A stretch of DNA of 64,000 nt from Duganella sp. 1411 (GTDB lineage: Bacteria; Pseudomonadota; Gammaproteobacteria; Burkholderiales; Burkholderiaceae_D), in the NCBI RefSeq assembly GCF_017833525.1, contig NZ_JAFICD010000005.1:124001-188000 (forward strand). Reading direction: 5' to 3'. Below the pieces are notes generated by a model. It ran no database searches. It had not been told where the DNA came from and worked only from the letters and a program-made list of their open reading frames with translations. Every line of letters starts with the position of its first letter. Within the stretch, counting starts at the first letter, position 1. Shown here piece after piece: positions 16,637-26,000 of this stretch. Both the position numbers and the translations under genes were made by a program.

Positions 16637-17941
16637 TTACGCGCCGAGGCGCTTGAACACCCGGCCCGCCGCCGCGATGGTCTCGTCGATCACCGCGTCG
16701 CTGTGCTGGGCCGAGACGAAGCCCGCCTCGAACGCGGCCGGCGCGAAATACACGCCTTCGTCGAGCATCGCGTGGAAGAAGGTGTTAAAGCGCGCGCGGT
16801 CGCCGGCCATCATCTCCGCGTAATTGTTCGGCGGCGTCTCGCTGAAATACAGCCCGAACATCCCGCCCACCGAATCGGCGCAGAACACCACGCCGGCCTC
16901 CCTGGCCGCCGCCGTCAAACCGGCCGCCAGACGCGCCGCCGTGGCGCTCAACTTGTCGTAGAACCCCGGCTCCTGCACGATCTTCAACGTCGCCATGCCG
17001 GCCGCCACCGCCACCGGATTGCCCGACAGGGTGCCCGCCTGGTACACGGCGCCCAGCGGCGCCATCTTGGCCATCAATTCGGCGCCGCCGCCGAACGCCG
17101 CCACCGGCAAGCCGCCGCCGATCACCTTGCCCAGCGCCGTCAGATCGGGCTTGATGCCGTACAGCTGCTGCGCGCCGCCCAGCGCCACGCGGAAGCCGCA
17201 CATCACTTCGTCGAAGATCAGCACCGCGCCGTGCTTGGTGCACAGCGCCCGCATCGCCTTCAGGAACGCTTCGCTGGCCTTGATCAAATTCATATTGCCG
17301 GCCACCGGCTCGACGATGACGCAGGCGATTTCGTCGCCGAACGAGGCGAACGCCTCCTCCAGCTGCCCGACGTCGTTATAGTCCAGCACCAGCGTGTGCT
17401 TGACGAAGTCCTCCGGCACCCCGGCCGACGTCGGATTGCCGAACGTGAGCAGGCCGCTGCCGGCCTTGACCAGCAGCGAGTCGGCGTGGCCGTGGTAGCA
17501 GCCCTCGAATTTGACGATCTTGTCGCGGCCCGTGGCGCCGCGCGCCAGGCGCAGCGCGCTCATGGTCGCCTCGGTGCCCGACGACACCAGGCGCACCTGC
17601 TCGATCGACGGCACCAGCCGGCAGATTTCTTCCGCCATCAGCACTTCGCCCTCGGTCGGCGCGCCGAACGACAGGCCGCGCGCGGCCGCCTCCTGCACCG
17701 CCTTGACCACCACCGGATGCGCGTGGCCGACGATCGCCGGACCCCAGGAGCCGATGTAGTCGATATAGCGCTTGTCGTCGGCGTCCCAGAAGTACGGGCC
17801 TTCGGCGCGGGTGATGAAGCGCGGCGTGCCGCCGACCGAACGGAAGGCGCGCACCGGCGAGTTGACGCCGCCCGGGGTGGTTTTCTGGGCGCGGGTGAAC
17901 AGGGTATCGTTTTTCGAGGTGTTGATCGAGTTCGTGGTCAT
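16637..17941 (-). CDS. hemL: glutamate-1-semialdehyde 2,1-aminomutase
   Basis: HemL converts glutamate-1-semialdehyde to 5-aminolevulinate in the cytoplasm, the second dedicated step of C5-pathway haem synthesis. The 434-residue protein shows PGGVNSPVRAF near the N-terminus, the IGSWGPAIVGHAHP segment, DEVMCGFR with the PLP-ring aspartate, and ALGKVIGGGLP with the Schiff-base Lys272. I chose ATG 17941; a longer frame to 17989 lacks support. It lies downstream of thiD on the same strand. Confidence 0.96.
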   Translation of the reverse strand: MTTNSINTSKNDTLFTRAQKTTPGGVNSPVRAFRSVGGTPRFITRAEGPYFWDADDKRYIDYIGSWGPAIVGHAHPVVVKAVQEAAARGLSFGAPTEGEVLMAEEICRLVPSIEQVRLVSSGTEATMSALRLARGATGRDKIVKFEGCYHGHADSLLVKAGSGLLTFGNPTSAGVPEDFVKHTLVLDYNDVGQLEEAFASFGDEIACVIVEPVAGNMNLIKASEAFLKAMRALCTKHGAVLIFDEVMCGFRVALGGAQQLYGIKPDLTALGKVIGGGLPVAAFGGGAELMAKMAPLGAVYQAGTLSGNPVAVAAGMATLKIVQEPGFYDKLSATAARLAAGLTAAAREAGVVFCADSVGGMFGLYFSETPPNNYAEMMAGDRARFNTFFHAMLDEGVYFAPAAFEAGFVSAQHSDAVIDETIAAAGRVFKRLGA

Positions 17942-17991
17942 GTTGGCATCTTCGGTGTCAAGTGTGTAAGCCGCGGTGGTGCGCGGCACGG

Positions 17992-18843
17992 TTACTGCAT
18001 GTCGGCGGCCGTGGTGAGCAAATGGAAAAAACGGTTGGGCACGAACTTGCCCATGCCGTAGCGCTGCGCGTGCGCCAGCGCGCCGACCGTGTATTCCTGC
18101 GCCGCCGCCACCGCCTCGGGCACGTCGGCGCCGCGCGCCATGAAGGCGGTGATCGCCGCCGACAAAGTGCCGCCGGCGCCCAGGAAGGGCCCCGGCAGGT
18201 GCTGCCAGGCGTCGTGGCTGATCATGCCGTCGGCGCCGAACAGGGTGTTGGCCAGCGTGTTGGGCGCCGCCGCGTCGCCCTGCGGCGAGCCCGCCGCGGT
18301 GCCGGTGACGAGCACGAATTCGCAGCCCAACGCCAGCAGGTGTTCGACGTCCGATTCGAGCGTGTCGTCGGCGCCTTCGCGCCAGGTTTCGGCCAGCCGC
18401 CCCAGTTCCACCTGCGACAGCATCAGCAGCGTGGCCTGCGGCACCAGCAGCTGGCGCACGGCCGTGAGCAGTTCCTCGGCGTCGTCGTCGGGCAGGTCGG
18501 GCAGGCGGGAACTGAACGGATCGAGGATCAGCGGCGCGTCCGGATAGTCGGACAGGATCTCGGCGATCGCCGCCACCTGCTCGATGTTGGTCAGCGCGCC
18601 GACCTTGAAGGCGGCCATGGTCATGTCCTCCAGCACCACGCGGGCCTGGTCGGAGACCCAGTCGGGATCGATTTCCTGCACGTCCTCGACGCGCGCGCTG
18701 TCGCCGATCAGCAACGCGGTGGTGACCGCCAGGCCGGTGCAGGAGAGGGCCGAAAAAGCCGCCAGGTCGGCCTGGACGCCCATCGCGCCGGCCGGATCGG
18801 CAGCGCCGAAGCTTAATATGAGAGGAGAAGTTTGGTTTTGCAC
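17992..18843 (-). CDS. thiD: hydroxymethylpyrimidine/phosphomethylpyrimidine kinase
   Basis: The 283-residue ribokinase-fold enzyme phosphorylates HMP and HMP-P for thiamine synthesis. It begins with ILSFGAADPAGAMGVQADL, the ThiD-type substrate loop (commonly S-G-x-D-x-x-x-G-A-G-x-Q-x-D). Here the usual AG-AGIQ has become AGAMGVQ. The C-terminal GTAAGSPQGD and GAGGTLSAAI stretches fit the anion hole and catalytic region (GxGDxxxA becomes GAGGTLSAA, where the usual catalytic Asp position looks like Gly or Thr). Function as ThiD is likely from context beside hemL, but the altered residues deserve checking. No TPP riboswitch is visible upstream. Confidence 0.85.
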   Translation of the reverse strand: MQNQTSPLILSFGAADPAGAMGVQADLAAFSALSCTGLAVTTALLIGDSARVEDVQEIDPDWVSDQARVVLEDMTMAAFKVGALTNIEQVAAIAEILSDYPDAPLILDPFSSRLPDLPDDDAEELLTAVRQLLVPQATLLMLSQVELGRLAETWREGADDTLESDVEHLLALGCEFVLVTGTAAGSPQGDAAAPNTLANTLFGADGMISHDAWQHLPGPFLGAGGTLSAAITAFMARGADVPEAVAAAQEYTVGALAHAQRYGMGKFVPNRFFHLLTTAADMQ

Positions 18844-18900
18844 GGCTGGTAGATTAAGATACCTAATTCAGCATTTTACTTGATTGAAGGGTGGCAGAAC

Positions 18901-19092
18901 GTGAGTAGCAATGAAACAACGCAGGAGTTCCAGACCTGGATGTGCCTGATCTGTGGCTGGATCTACGACGAACAAGCCGGCCTGCCGGACGAAGGCATCG
19001 CCCCCGGCACCCGCTGGGCCGACGTGCCGATGAACTGGAGCTGCCCGGAATGCGGCGCCCGCAAGGACGATTTCGAGATGGTCGCCATCTGA
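18901..19092 (+). CDS. rubredoxin
   Basis: The 63-residue protein has one Fe(Cys)4 site: C15-x-x-C18 (MCLICGW) and C48-x-x-C51 (SCPECG), with the conserved Tyr and Trp residues between. It is a small cytoplasmic electron carrier. The preferred start is GTG 18901; a TTG at 18880 would add seven residues but is less likely. It is divergent from thiD and just upstream of the pilus chemotaxis genes, an arrangement common in betaproteobacteria. Confidence 0.93.
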   Translation: MSSNETTQEFQTWMCLICGWIYDEQAGLPDEGIAPGTRWADVPMNWSCPECGARKDDFEMVAI

Positions 19093-19152
19093 GGCCTTGT
19101 TTTCCGGCCGGGAGCCGGGCCGCGCCAGGACGGCGCGCCGGCCGCTCCGCCT

Positions 19153-19169
19153 ATGCTATCGTGTAGCAT
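19153..19169. promoter_or_regulatory. short inverted repeat upstream of pilG
   Basis: ATGCTA, TCGTG, TAGCAT, centred 27 bp before the pilG start. A GC-rich hairpin (CGCGCC/GGCGCG, 19121-19137) precedes it. It could overlap the promoter of the pil operon; evidence is positional only. Confidence 0.25.
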
Positions 19170-19187
19170 CATCCCAGCGATTCGATT

Positions 19188-19610
19188 ATGACGACCACGC
19201 CGCAAGCCAATGTGACCGATTCGGCCCTGAAAATCATGGTGATCGACGACAGCAGCACGATCCGCCGATCGGCCGAGATCTTCCTGACCCAGGCCGGCTA
19301 CCAGGTGGTGCTGGCCGAAGACGGCTTCGACGCGCTGGCCAAGATCAACGACCACCACCCGGCGCTGGTCTTTTGCGACATCCTGATGCCGCGCCTGGAC
19401 GGCTACCAGACCTGCGCGCTGATTAAAAAAAGCGCAAAATTCCATGCCACGCCGGTGCTGATGCTGTCCTCCAAGGACGGCCTGTTCGACCGCGCGCGCG
19501 GCGCGATGGTCGGCTCGGCCGCCTATCTGACCAAACCTTTTACCAAGGACAGCCTGCTGGCGGCCGTGCGCGAGCACACCGGCGGCGCCTCTGTCCCGTC
19601 ACCAGAATAA
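19188..19610 (+). CDS. pilG: type IV pilus response regulator PilG
   Basis: The 140-residue protein is a single receiver domain. Acidic residues Asp20/Asp21 bind metal, the phospho-acceptor is Asp64 in FCDILMP, and Lys116 is in LTKPF. A 15-residue N-terminal extension precedes the domain. PilG relays phosphate from ChpA to pilus extension control. It is the first gene of the pilGHIJ-chpA cluster, 95 bp after rubredoxin and 19 bp before pilH. Confidence 0.92.
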   Translation: MTTTPQANVTDSALKIMVIDDSSTIRRSAEIFLTQAGYQVVLAEDGFDALAKINDHHPALVFCDILMPRLDGYQTCALIKKSAKFHATPVLMLSSKDGLFDRARGAMVGSAAYLTKPFTKDSLLAAVREHTGGASVPSPE

Positions 19611-19629
19611 GAAAGCCGCAGGGGGAAAT

Positions 19630-19995
19630 ATGGCCATACAACGCATTTTGATCGTCGACGATTCGCCCACCGAACGTTACTACCTGACCGATATCCTGGT
19701 GCGTAACGGCTTTTCGGTGTCCGTGGCCGAAAGCGGCGAGGAGGCGCTGGTCAAGATCAAGGCCGACAAGCCGCAGCTGATCCTGATGGACGTGGTCATG
19801 CCCGGCGCGAACGGCTTCCAGGTCACCCGCTCGATCGCCCGCGATCCGGAGCTGCAGGACGTGCCGGTGATTATCTGCTCCAGCAAAAACCAGGAGACCG
19901 ACCGTATCTGGGGCCTGCGCCAGGGCGCGCGCGACTACCTTGTCAAGCCGGTCGACGCCGCCGATCTGCTGGCCAAAATCGCCGCCCTCGGCTAA
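19630..19995 (+). CDS. pilH: type IV pilus response regulator PilH
   Basis: The 121-residue stand-alone receiver domain has Asp10/Asp11, phospho-acceptor Asp54 in LMDVVMPG, a switch SS at ICSSKN and the conserved Lys in LVKPVD. The sequence IVDDSPTERYYLTDIL is characteristic of PilH/CheY-like proteins of this pathway. PilH is thought to act with or as a phosphate sink for PilG in controlling pilus retraction. The SD-like run GGGGG lies just upstream of ATG 19630. Confidence 0.92.
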   Translation: MAIQRILIVDDSPTERYYLTDILVRNGFSVSVAESGEEALVKIKADKPQLILMDVVMPGANGFQVTRSIARDPELQDVPVIICSSKNQETDRIWGLRQGARDYLVKPVDAADLLAKIAALG

Positions 19996-20009
19996 GCGGC
20001 GGCCCAGCG

Positions 20010-20567
20010 ATGAGCATCCCGACCACGCCGCCCGCCCCGGAACGCCGCAGCCGCCTGCGCCAGTATCAGGTGCAGCTGCTCGAGCGCATGCAGGCCGCCA
20101 AGACCGGCGCCAACGTCGGCGGGCGCGAACTGGGCGTGCAGATCGGCGACCGCCTATGCCTGCTGGACCTGACCCAGATCGGCGAGATCGTGCCGCTGCA
20201 GCCGGTGACGCCGGTGCCGCTGACGCGCGACTGGTATCTGGGACTGGCCAATATCCGCGGCAATCTGACCGGCGTGATCGACCTGGCGCGCTACCAGGGC
20301 CGCGCCGCCGACGACACCGCGGCGTCGGAACGCCGCCTCATCACCTTCGCGCCGGGGCTGGGCTTCAACTGCGCGTTGCTGGCCGGGCGCGTGCTGGGCC
20401 TGCGCAAGCTGGCCGACATGCGGGCCGTCGAGGATGACGCGGCCGACGCGCAAGGCGCGCCCGCCTGGTGCGGCCAGCGCTTCGACGACGCCGAAGGCCG
20501 GCATTGGACCCGGATCGATCTGGCGCAGCTGGTGCGCGAAGCTCGTTTTCTGCAAGTCGGCCTGTGA
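20010..20567 (+). CDS. pilI: CheW-like adaptor PilI
   Basis: The 185-residue CheW-domain protein links the PilJ receptor to ChpA. A short N-terminal helical leader precedes the domain (about residues 28-180), which contains QIGDRLCLLDL, LTRDWYLGLANIRGN and the VIDLARY strand typical of CheW. It lies 14 bp after pilH. A 105-bp gap containing a short direct repeat separates it from pilJ. Confidence 0.9.
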   Translation: MSIPTTPPAPERRSRLRQYQVQLLERMQAAKTGANVGGRELGVQIGDRLCLLDLTQIGEIVPLQPVTPVPLTRDWYLGLANIRGNLTGVIDLARYQGRAADDTAASERRLITFAPGLGFNCALLAGRVLGLRKLADMRAVEDDAADAQGAPAWCGQRFDDAEGRHWTRIDLAQLVREARFLQVGL

Positions 20568-20607
20568 TGCACGTACACTGAGGGTGACGGGGACGACGCG
20601 ACGCCGG

Positions 20608-20647
20608 TCGCATCGCGGTTCGCCCACGCAGCTCGCATCGCAGTTCG
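20608..20647. repeat. 15-bp imperfect direct repeat between pilI and pilJ
   Basis: TCGCATCGCGGTTCG (20608-20622) and TCGCATCGCAGTTCG (20633-20647) differ at one base and are spaced 25 bp apart, just upstream of the pilJ Shine-Dalgarno sequence. They may bind a regulator or be chance in GC-rich DNA. Confidence 0.5.
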
Positions 20648-20672
20648 AATAATTAAATCCGGAGAGGGTGTA

Positions 20673-22976
20673 ATGGCTTTCAAGATGGGTAGTTTCTCGA
20701 ATGGCAACCGGAATGCCGACCAGGACCTGGCAGCGGATACGCAATTCGGCGAGGCCGGCGATTCGCGCTTCATGCACGCCGAGTCGACCGACACCGACGC
20801 CGCCGACGGCGGCGCGCCGTTGCGCTTGCGCGATGCGCTGGGCCGTCTGGGCACGCGCACGGCGCCCGCCGAAACCGGCGCCGGTTTCAAGCTGCCGCTG
20901 ATCGGCCATCTGCCGGCGCAGCGCCAATTGAGTATTTTGTCGACCGCGCTGGCCGTCAGCCTGGGCGCGAGCGCCGTCTTCGTCGCGCTCAACACCATCC
21001 ACGGCGCCAACCGCTCGGCCCAGACCCAGGTCGCCAGCGACGCGCTGATGCACTCCCAGCGCATCGGCAAGGCGGCGCCGAACGCCGTGCAAGGCAGCGC
21101 CGAAGGCTTCCGCCAGCTCGAGGAAAGCCGCAAGGAACTCAATAACGACATCACGCTGATGACGCGCGGCGGCACCTACCAGGGACGTGAAATCGGCGAG
21201 CCGCGCGCCGAACTGGCGCCGGTGGTGGCGGCGGCGCGCAAGCAGTGGACCGCGACCGACGCCGCCGCCGGCACCATCCTCACCCTCAAGGCCGACCTGA
21301 GCGGCGTCGACAAGACGCTGCAGAAGCTGAACACGATGTCGCCCGACCTGCTGGCGCGCACCGAGGAAATCACCGCCATCAAGCTGCAGCGCGGCGGCTC
21401 CGGGCGCGAGCTCGCGGCCCTGGGCGCGCTGTCGATGCTGACCCAGCGCATGAGCCGGGGCGCCAGCGAATTCCTCACCGCAGGCGGCATCAGCTCGGAG
21501 ACCGCGTTCCAGCTGGGGCGCGACACCACGGTGTTCCGCAACACGGTCGACGCCTTCCTCAACGGCGGCGCGCCGATGGGCATCGCCGCCGTGCGCGAGC
21601 CGGACCTGCGCGAGAAGTTCACGGCGCTCAAGGGCGATTTCGAGGAATATCAAAAGCTGGTGACGGCGATCCTCGACAAGCTCGATAAATTCAGCGCCGC
21701 CAAAACCGCCGAGCAGCTGATCTTCAACGACAACGAGGCGCTGCGCCAGCGGCTGTCGGTGCTGCAGCAGGCCTACCGCGAAGACCAGGATTCGCTGGGC
21801 CCGACCTTTTGGCTGATGGTGGCCGGCGGCTTGCTGACGCTGATCGCGGCGGCGGCGATCGGCCGCGTGCTGCTGATGGACTCCCACAACCGCACGCGCG
21901 GGGCCGACCGCCGCCGCCAGGAGGCGGAGGCGATGCGCCTGCAGTCGCAGCGCAAGGAGGAGGAGGCCAAGGCGATGAACGACCAAAACCAGGCCGCGAT
22001 TCTGCGCCTGATGAACGAGCTGCAGGAGGTGGCCGACGGCGACCTGACGGTGCAGGCCACCGTCTCCGAGGACATCACCGGCGCCATCGCCGACTCGGTC
22101 AACTACACGGTGGAGGAGCTGCGCGGGCTGGTCGGCCGCGTGACGGCGACCGCCGAACAGGTGACCAAGGCCTCCACCCACGCGCAAAGCATCGCCAGCA
22201 ACCTGCTGCAGGCGTCGCAACAGCAGTCGCGCGAGATCCAGGACGCCAGCGCCACGGTGGCCAAGATGGCCGGCGAGATCACCGACGTTTCGCGTTCGGC
22301 CAGCGAATCGGCCGACGTCGCGCGCCAGTCGGTGGCGGCGGCGCAGCAGGGCTCGACGGCGGTGGAAAACGCCATCAAGGGCATGCACGAGATCCGCGAC
22401 CAGATCCAGGACACGTCCAAGCGCATCAAGCGGCTGGGCGAATCGTCGCAGGAGATCGGCGAGATCACCGAGCTCATTTCCGACATCACCGAACAGACCA
22501 ACGTGCTGGCGCTGAACGCGGCGATCCAGGCCGCGTCGGCCGGCGAGGCGGGGCGCGGCTTCTCGGTGGTGGCGGAGGAGGTGCAGCGGCTGGCGGAACG
22601 CTCGGCCGAGGCGGCCAAGCAGATCGGCGCTCTGGTGCGCACGATTCAGACGGACACGCACGACGCGGTGGCGGCGATGGAAAAATCCACCCAGGGCGTG
22701 GTCGAGGGCGCGCGCCTGTCCGACGCGGCCGGCGCGGCGCTGAACGACATTTCGCAGGTGTCGAACCGGTTGGCCGAGCTCATTTCCGGCATCTCGCTGG
22801 CGACCGGGCACCAGGCGACATCGGCCAACGGCGTGGCCCGCAACATCGAGCATATCTTGACGGTGACCGAGCAGACCCAGGACGGCACCCAGCAAACCGC
22901 GCAATCGATCCACAAACTGTCAGTGCTGGCGCAGGAACTGAAAAACTCGGTGGCGCGATTCCGCATCGCGTCCTGA
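20673..22976 (+). CDS. pilJ: type IV pilus methyl-accepting receptor PilJ
   Basis: The 767-residue protein has a cytoplasmic N-terminal tail of about 85 residues, a membrane helix at about 86-107, a long periplasmic PilJ-type helical domain (about 110-375), and a second helix at about 379-400. A HAMP region and a cytoplasmic MCP signalling domain follow; the tip NVLALNAAIQAASAGEAG and GRGFSVVAEEV are recognisable. It senses surface contact or pilin and signals through PilI to ChpA. A strong SD (GGAGAGG) precedes ATG 20673. The unusually long N-terminal tail before the first helix is notable. Confidence 0.93.
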   Translation: MAFKMGSFSNGNRNADQDLAADTQFGEAGDSRFMHAESTDTDAADGGAPLRLRDALGRLGTRTAPAETGAGFKLPLIGHLPAQRQLSILSTALAVSLGASAVFVALNTIHGANRSAQTQVASDALMHSQRIGKAAPNAVQGSAEGFRQLEESRKELNNDITLMTRGGTYQGREIGEPRAELAPVVAAARKQWTATDAAAGTILTLKADLSGVDKTLQKLNTMSPDLLARTEEITAIKLQRGGSGRELAALGALSMLTQRMSRGASEFLTAGGISSETAFQLGRDTTVFRNTVDAFLNGGAPMGIAAVREPDLREKFTALKGDFEEYQKLVTAILDKLDKFSAAKTAEQLIFNDNEALRQRLSVLQQAYREDQDSLGPTFWLMVAGGLLTLIAAAAIGRVLLMDSHNRTRGADRRRQEAEAMRLQSQRKEEEAKAMNDQNQAAILRLMNELQEVADGDLTVQATVSEDITGAIADSVNYTVEELRGLVGRVTATAEQVTKASTHAQSIASNLLQASQQQSREIQDASATVAKMAGEITDVSRSASESADVARQSVAAAQQGSTAVENAIKGMHEIRDQIQDTSKRIKRLGESSQEIGEITELISDITEQTNVLALNAAIQAASAGEAGRGFSVVAEEVQRLAERSAEAAKQIGALVRTIQTDTHDAVAAMEKSTQGVVEGARLSDAAGAALNDISQVSNRLAELISGISLATGHQATSANGVARNIEHILTVTEQTQDGTQQTAQSIHKLSVLAQELKNSVARFRIAS

Positions 22977-23014
22977 ACGCACGTCGCGCACTTCATTGAA
23001 AGGCCTAGGCAAGC

Positions 23015-26000
23015 ATGACCAAAACTGATAATCCGACACCACCGCAACCGCAACTGGACACCGGACCCTTGTCTTGGGTGATGGTTGAAATCCGGGAGTC
23101 GCTGGCGCGCTCCAGGACCGCGCTGATCGAGGCGGGCGGCAGGGCGGCGGAGGATCAGGCGACGCAGCTGCAGCATGCGAAATCGCATTTGCATCAGGCC
23201 CACGGCGCGCTGCAGATGGTCGACATCGACGGCGTGAGCCAGATGACCAGCGTGGCCGAGGCGGCGCTGGACCGCTTCAAGACCGGCGCGGTCAAGTGCA
23301 GCACCGATCATGTGGAGGCGGTCTCGCAGTTGTATCAGGCGCTGGTCGAGTATCTGGAGGAGCTGCTGGAGGGCGCGCCGTCGCAGCCGGCCAGGCTGTT
23401 CCCGTACTACCGCGCGGTGCAGGAGATGATCGGCGCCGACCGGATACACCCGGCCGATCTGTTCTTTCCGGATTTGTCGCTCACGCCGGAGCTGGAGCCT
23501 GCCGCCGATGGCGCCGATCCGGTGGCCGATCCGGTGGCCCACTACACGGCCTGTCGCCAGCGTTTCGAACGCGCGCTGCTGCCTTACCTGAAAAGCACGG
23601 AGCCGGCGCAGCAGAAGGAGCACGCCGCCACGCTGCTCGACGCCGTCAAGCTGGTCGCCGACGCGCAGCGCGACGGCAAGGCGCGCGCCTTCTGGCTGGC
23701 GATGCAGGGCTTCGCCGAATTGGTGGCCAGCGGCGAGCTGGCCGGCGGCTTGTACGTCAAGCAGCTGTTCGGATTGATCAATCTGCAAATCCGCCGTTTG
23801 AGCCAGGGCACCGCCGCGCTGCCCGATACGATGCTGCGCGACGCGCTGTTCTTCATCGCGGCCGCCGGCGCGGACACCGCGGCGCCGACGGCGCGGCAAA
23901 TGCGCGCCGCCTTCGCGCTCGACGGCTTGGTGCCGGCCGATTACGAGAGCCGGCGCTACGGCCAGATCGACGGCGAGGCGTTGGCCCGCGCCAAGGCCGG
24001 CGTGGCGCAGGCTAAAGCCAGCTGGGACAGGCTGGCCGGGGCCGAGATCGATCCCGATCTGGACGCGGCCTTCGACACCGCGCTCGCCGACGTCGCGCGC
24101 GAGTGCGACAAATTGAATATTCCGGCCCTGGGCGCGCTGATGCGCCAGTTGGCCGACGTGGCGCGCACCGCCGTCTCGGCCGGCCGCAGCGAGGAGCTGG
24201 CGCTGGAAATGGCGACCGCCTTGTTGTTCGCCGAGCATGGGCTGGAACAGATCCGCCATCTGCCGACCGATTTCGCGGCCAACGCCGATACGATAGGCGC
24301 GCGCCTGCTGGCGCTGGTGTCCGGCGACACGCCGCCGGAGCCGGCGCAGTGGCAGAGCGGCCTGGCGCGGCAGATGCGGCAGGACGACACCGTCATCGCG
24401 TTGTCGCAGGAGATGAAAACCGGCCTGCGCCAGGTGGAGAAGGTGCTCGATGAGTACTACGTCGATCCGGCCAGGCGTCCGTCGCTGGCGGAACTCGATC
24501 CGGTGCTGCATCAGTTGCAGGGCGCGCTGTCGGTGCTCGACCAGGAAGATGCGATGAAGGCGGCGCAGCACGTCAAGGCCGCGGTGCAGTCGCTGGCGGC
24601 CGGCGGCGGCGATCCGGCGCTGGAGCCGAAGACGCTCGACGACATCGCGCAGAATGTCGGTGCGCTCGGCTTCTTTGTCGATATGCTGGCGCAGAACGCG
24701 GCCGGCGCGCGCGAGCGCTTCGCCTTCGACGCCCAGCAGGGAACCTTCCGTTCCGTGCCGTTCAAGAAGATGGCGGAGTCGGAGTCGATCCCGGTGCTCG
24801 ACGAGGAGGTGCCCGCGCCGCCGCCGTCGGTGATGCCGGCCGCCGCGCCGCCGCCCGCCGCCACCGATGCCGCGGTGGAGGCGGAGCTGCTGGAGATCTT
24901 CATCTCCGAGGCGCGCGAGGTGCTGGACTTTGTCGACCAGACGCTGGACAAGCCGCGTTCCGAGTCCGGCGGCGAGCAGTATCTGATCATGTTGCGCCGC
25001 TCCTTCCACACGCTCAAGGGAAGCGGGCGGATGGTGGGGTTGAACCAGTTCGCCGACGCCGCGCATGCGGTCGAACGGGTGATGAACACCTGGCTGGCCG
25101 AAGAGCGGTCTGCTTCCGACGCCTTGTTCGCGCTGCTGGCCGCCGCCGCGCGCGAGTTGAGTGACTGGGTGGCGGAGCTGGCGTCGGCCGGCGTCTCGGC
25201 CCGCAATGCCGATGCGCTGGTGGCCGCCGCCGCCCGCGTCCAGGAAGGCGAAGGGTTCTTCCTCGACCAGCCGGCGCCGGTTTCCGTCGACGCACCGCCC
25301 GCCGACGTGCCGGCGGCGGATGAGGCCGACGTGCTAACCGAACCGGCGGCGCCCGCCACCGCCGCCGGCAACGTCATCGAGTTCCCCACCGTCGCACCGC
25401 CGCTGGCGCCGCGCGACGACAACGTCAAACATATCGGCGCGCTGGATATCCCGCTGCCGCTGTATAACATCTATTTGCACGAGACGGACGAACTGGTTCG
25501 CCTGTTGCAGCGCGACTTCGGCGAGTGGCGTCATGAGCCGCGCCGTCCGGTCAATGCCGAGGCGCTGCAGGCGTCGCACACCCTGGCCGGCACCTCGGGC
25601 ACGGTCGGCTTCAAGGTGCTGCGCGAGCTGGCGCTGGCGCTGGAGGCCACCTTGCGGTCGTTGCTGCCGCCGGCGCCGCATCTGGACCAGGTGCAGCACG
25701 ATCTGCTGGACTTCGCGATAGAGCGCATCCGCCAGATGCTGCAGAGTTTTGCGCAGGGCGAGATGCCCGCCGCGCAACCGGAGCTGATCGCCGCCTTGCA
25801 GCAGTTGCGCGAGGAGTTGGCCGCCACACCGCCCGGCGCCGGCCAGGATATCGAGGCGCGTCTGGATGACCTGGTGGCGGAGACGATGGAGAACATCGCC
25901 GTGCCGCCGCAGCCGCCGGAGGTGGAGGAGTCGCCGCTGGATCGGCTGTTCAGGGATGTCTACAACGAGATCAGCGGAAGCGTGCCGGAGACGGAAGCCA

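Noticed and set aside
18844..18900. TPP riboswitch upstream of thiD
   Set aside because: The 57-bp gap lacks the conserved thi-box sequences and is too short for the structure.
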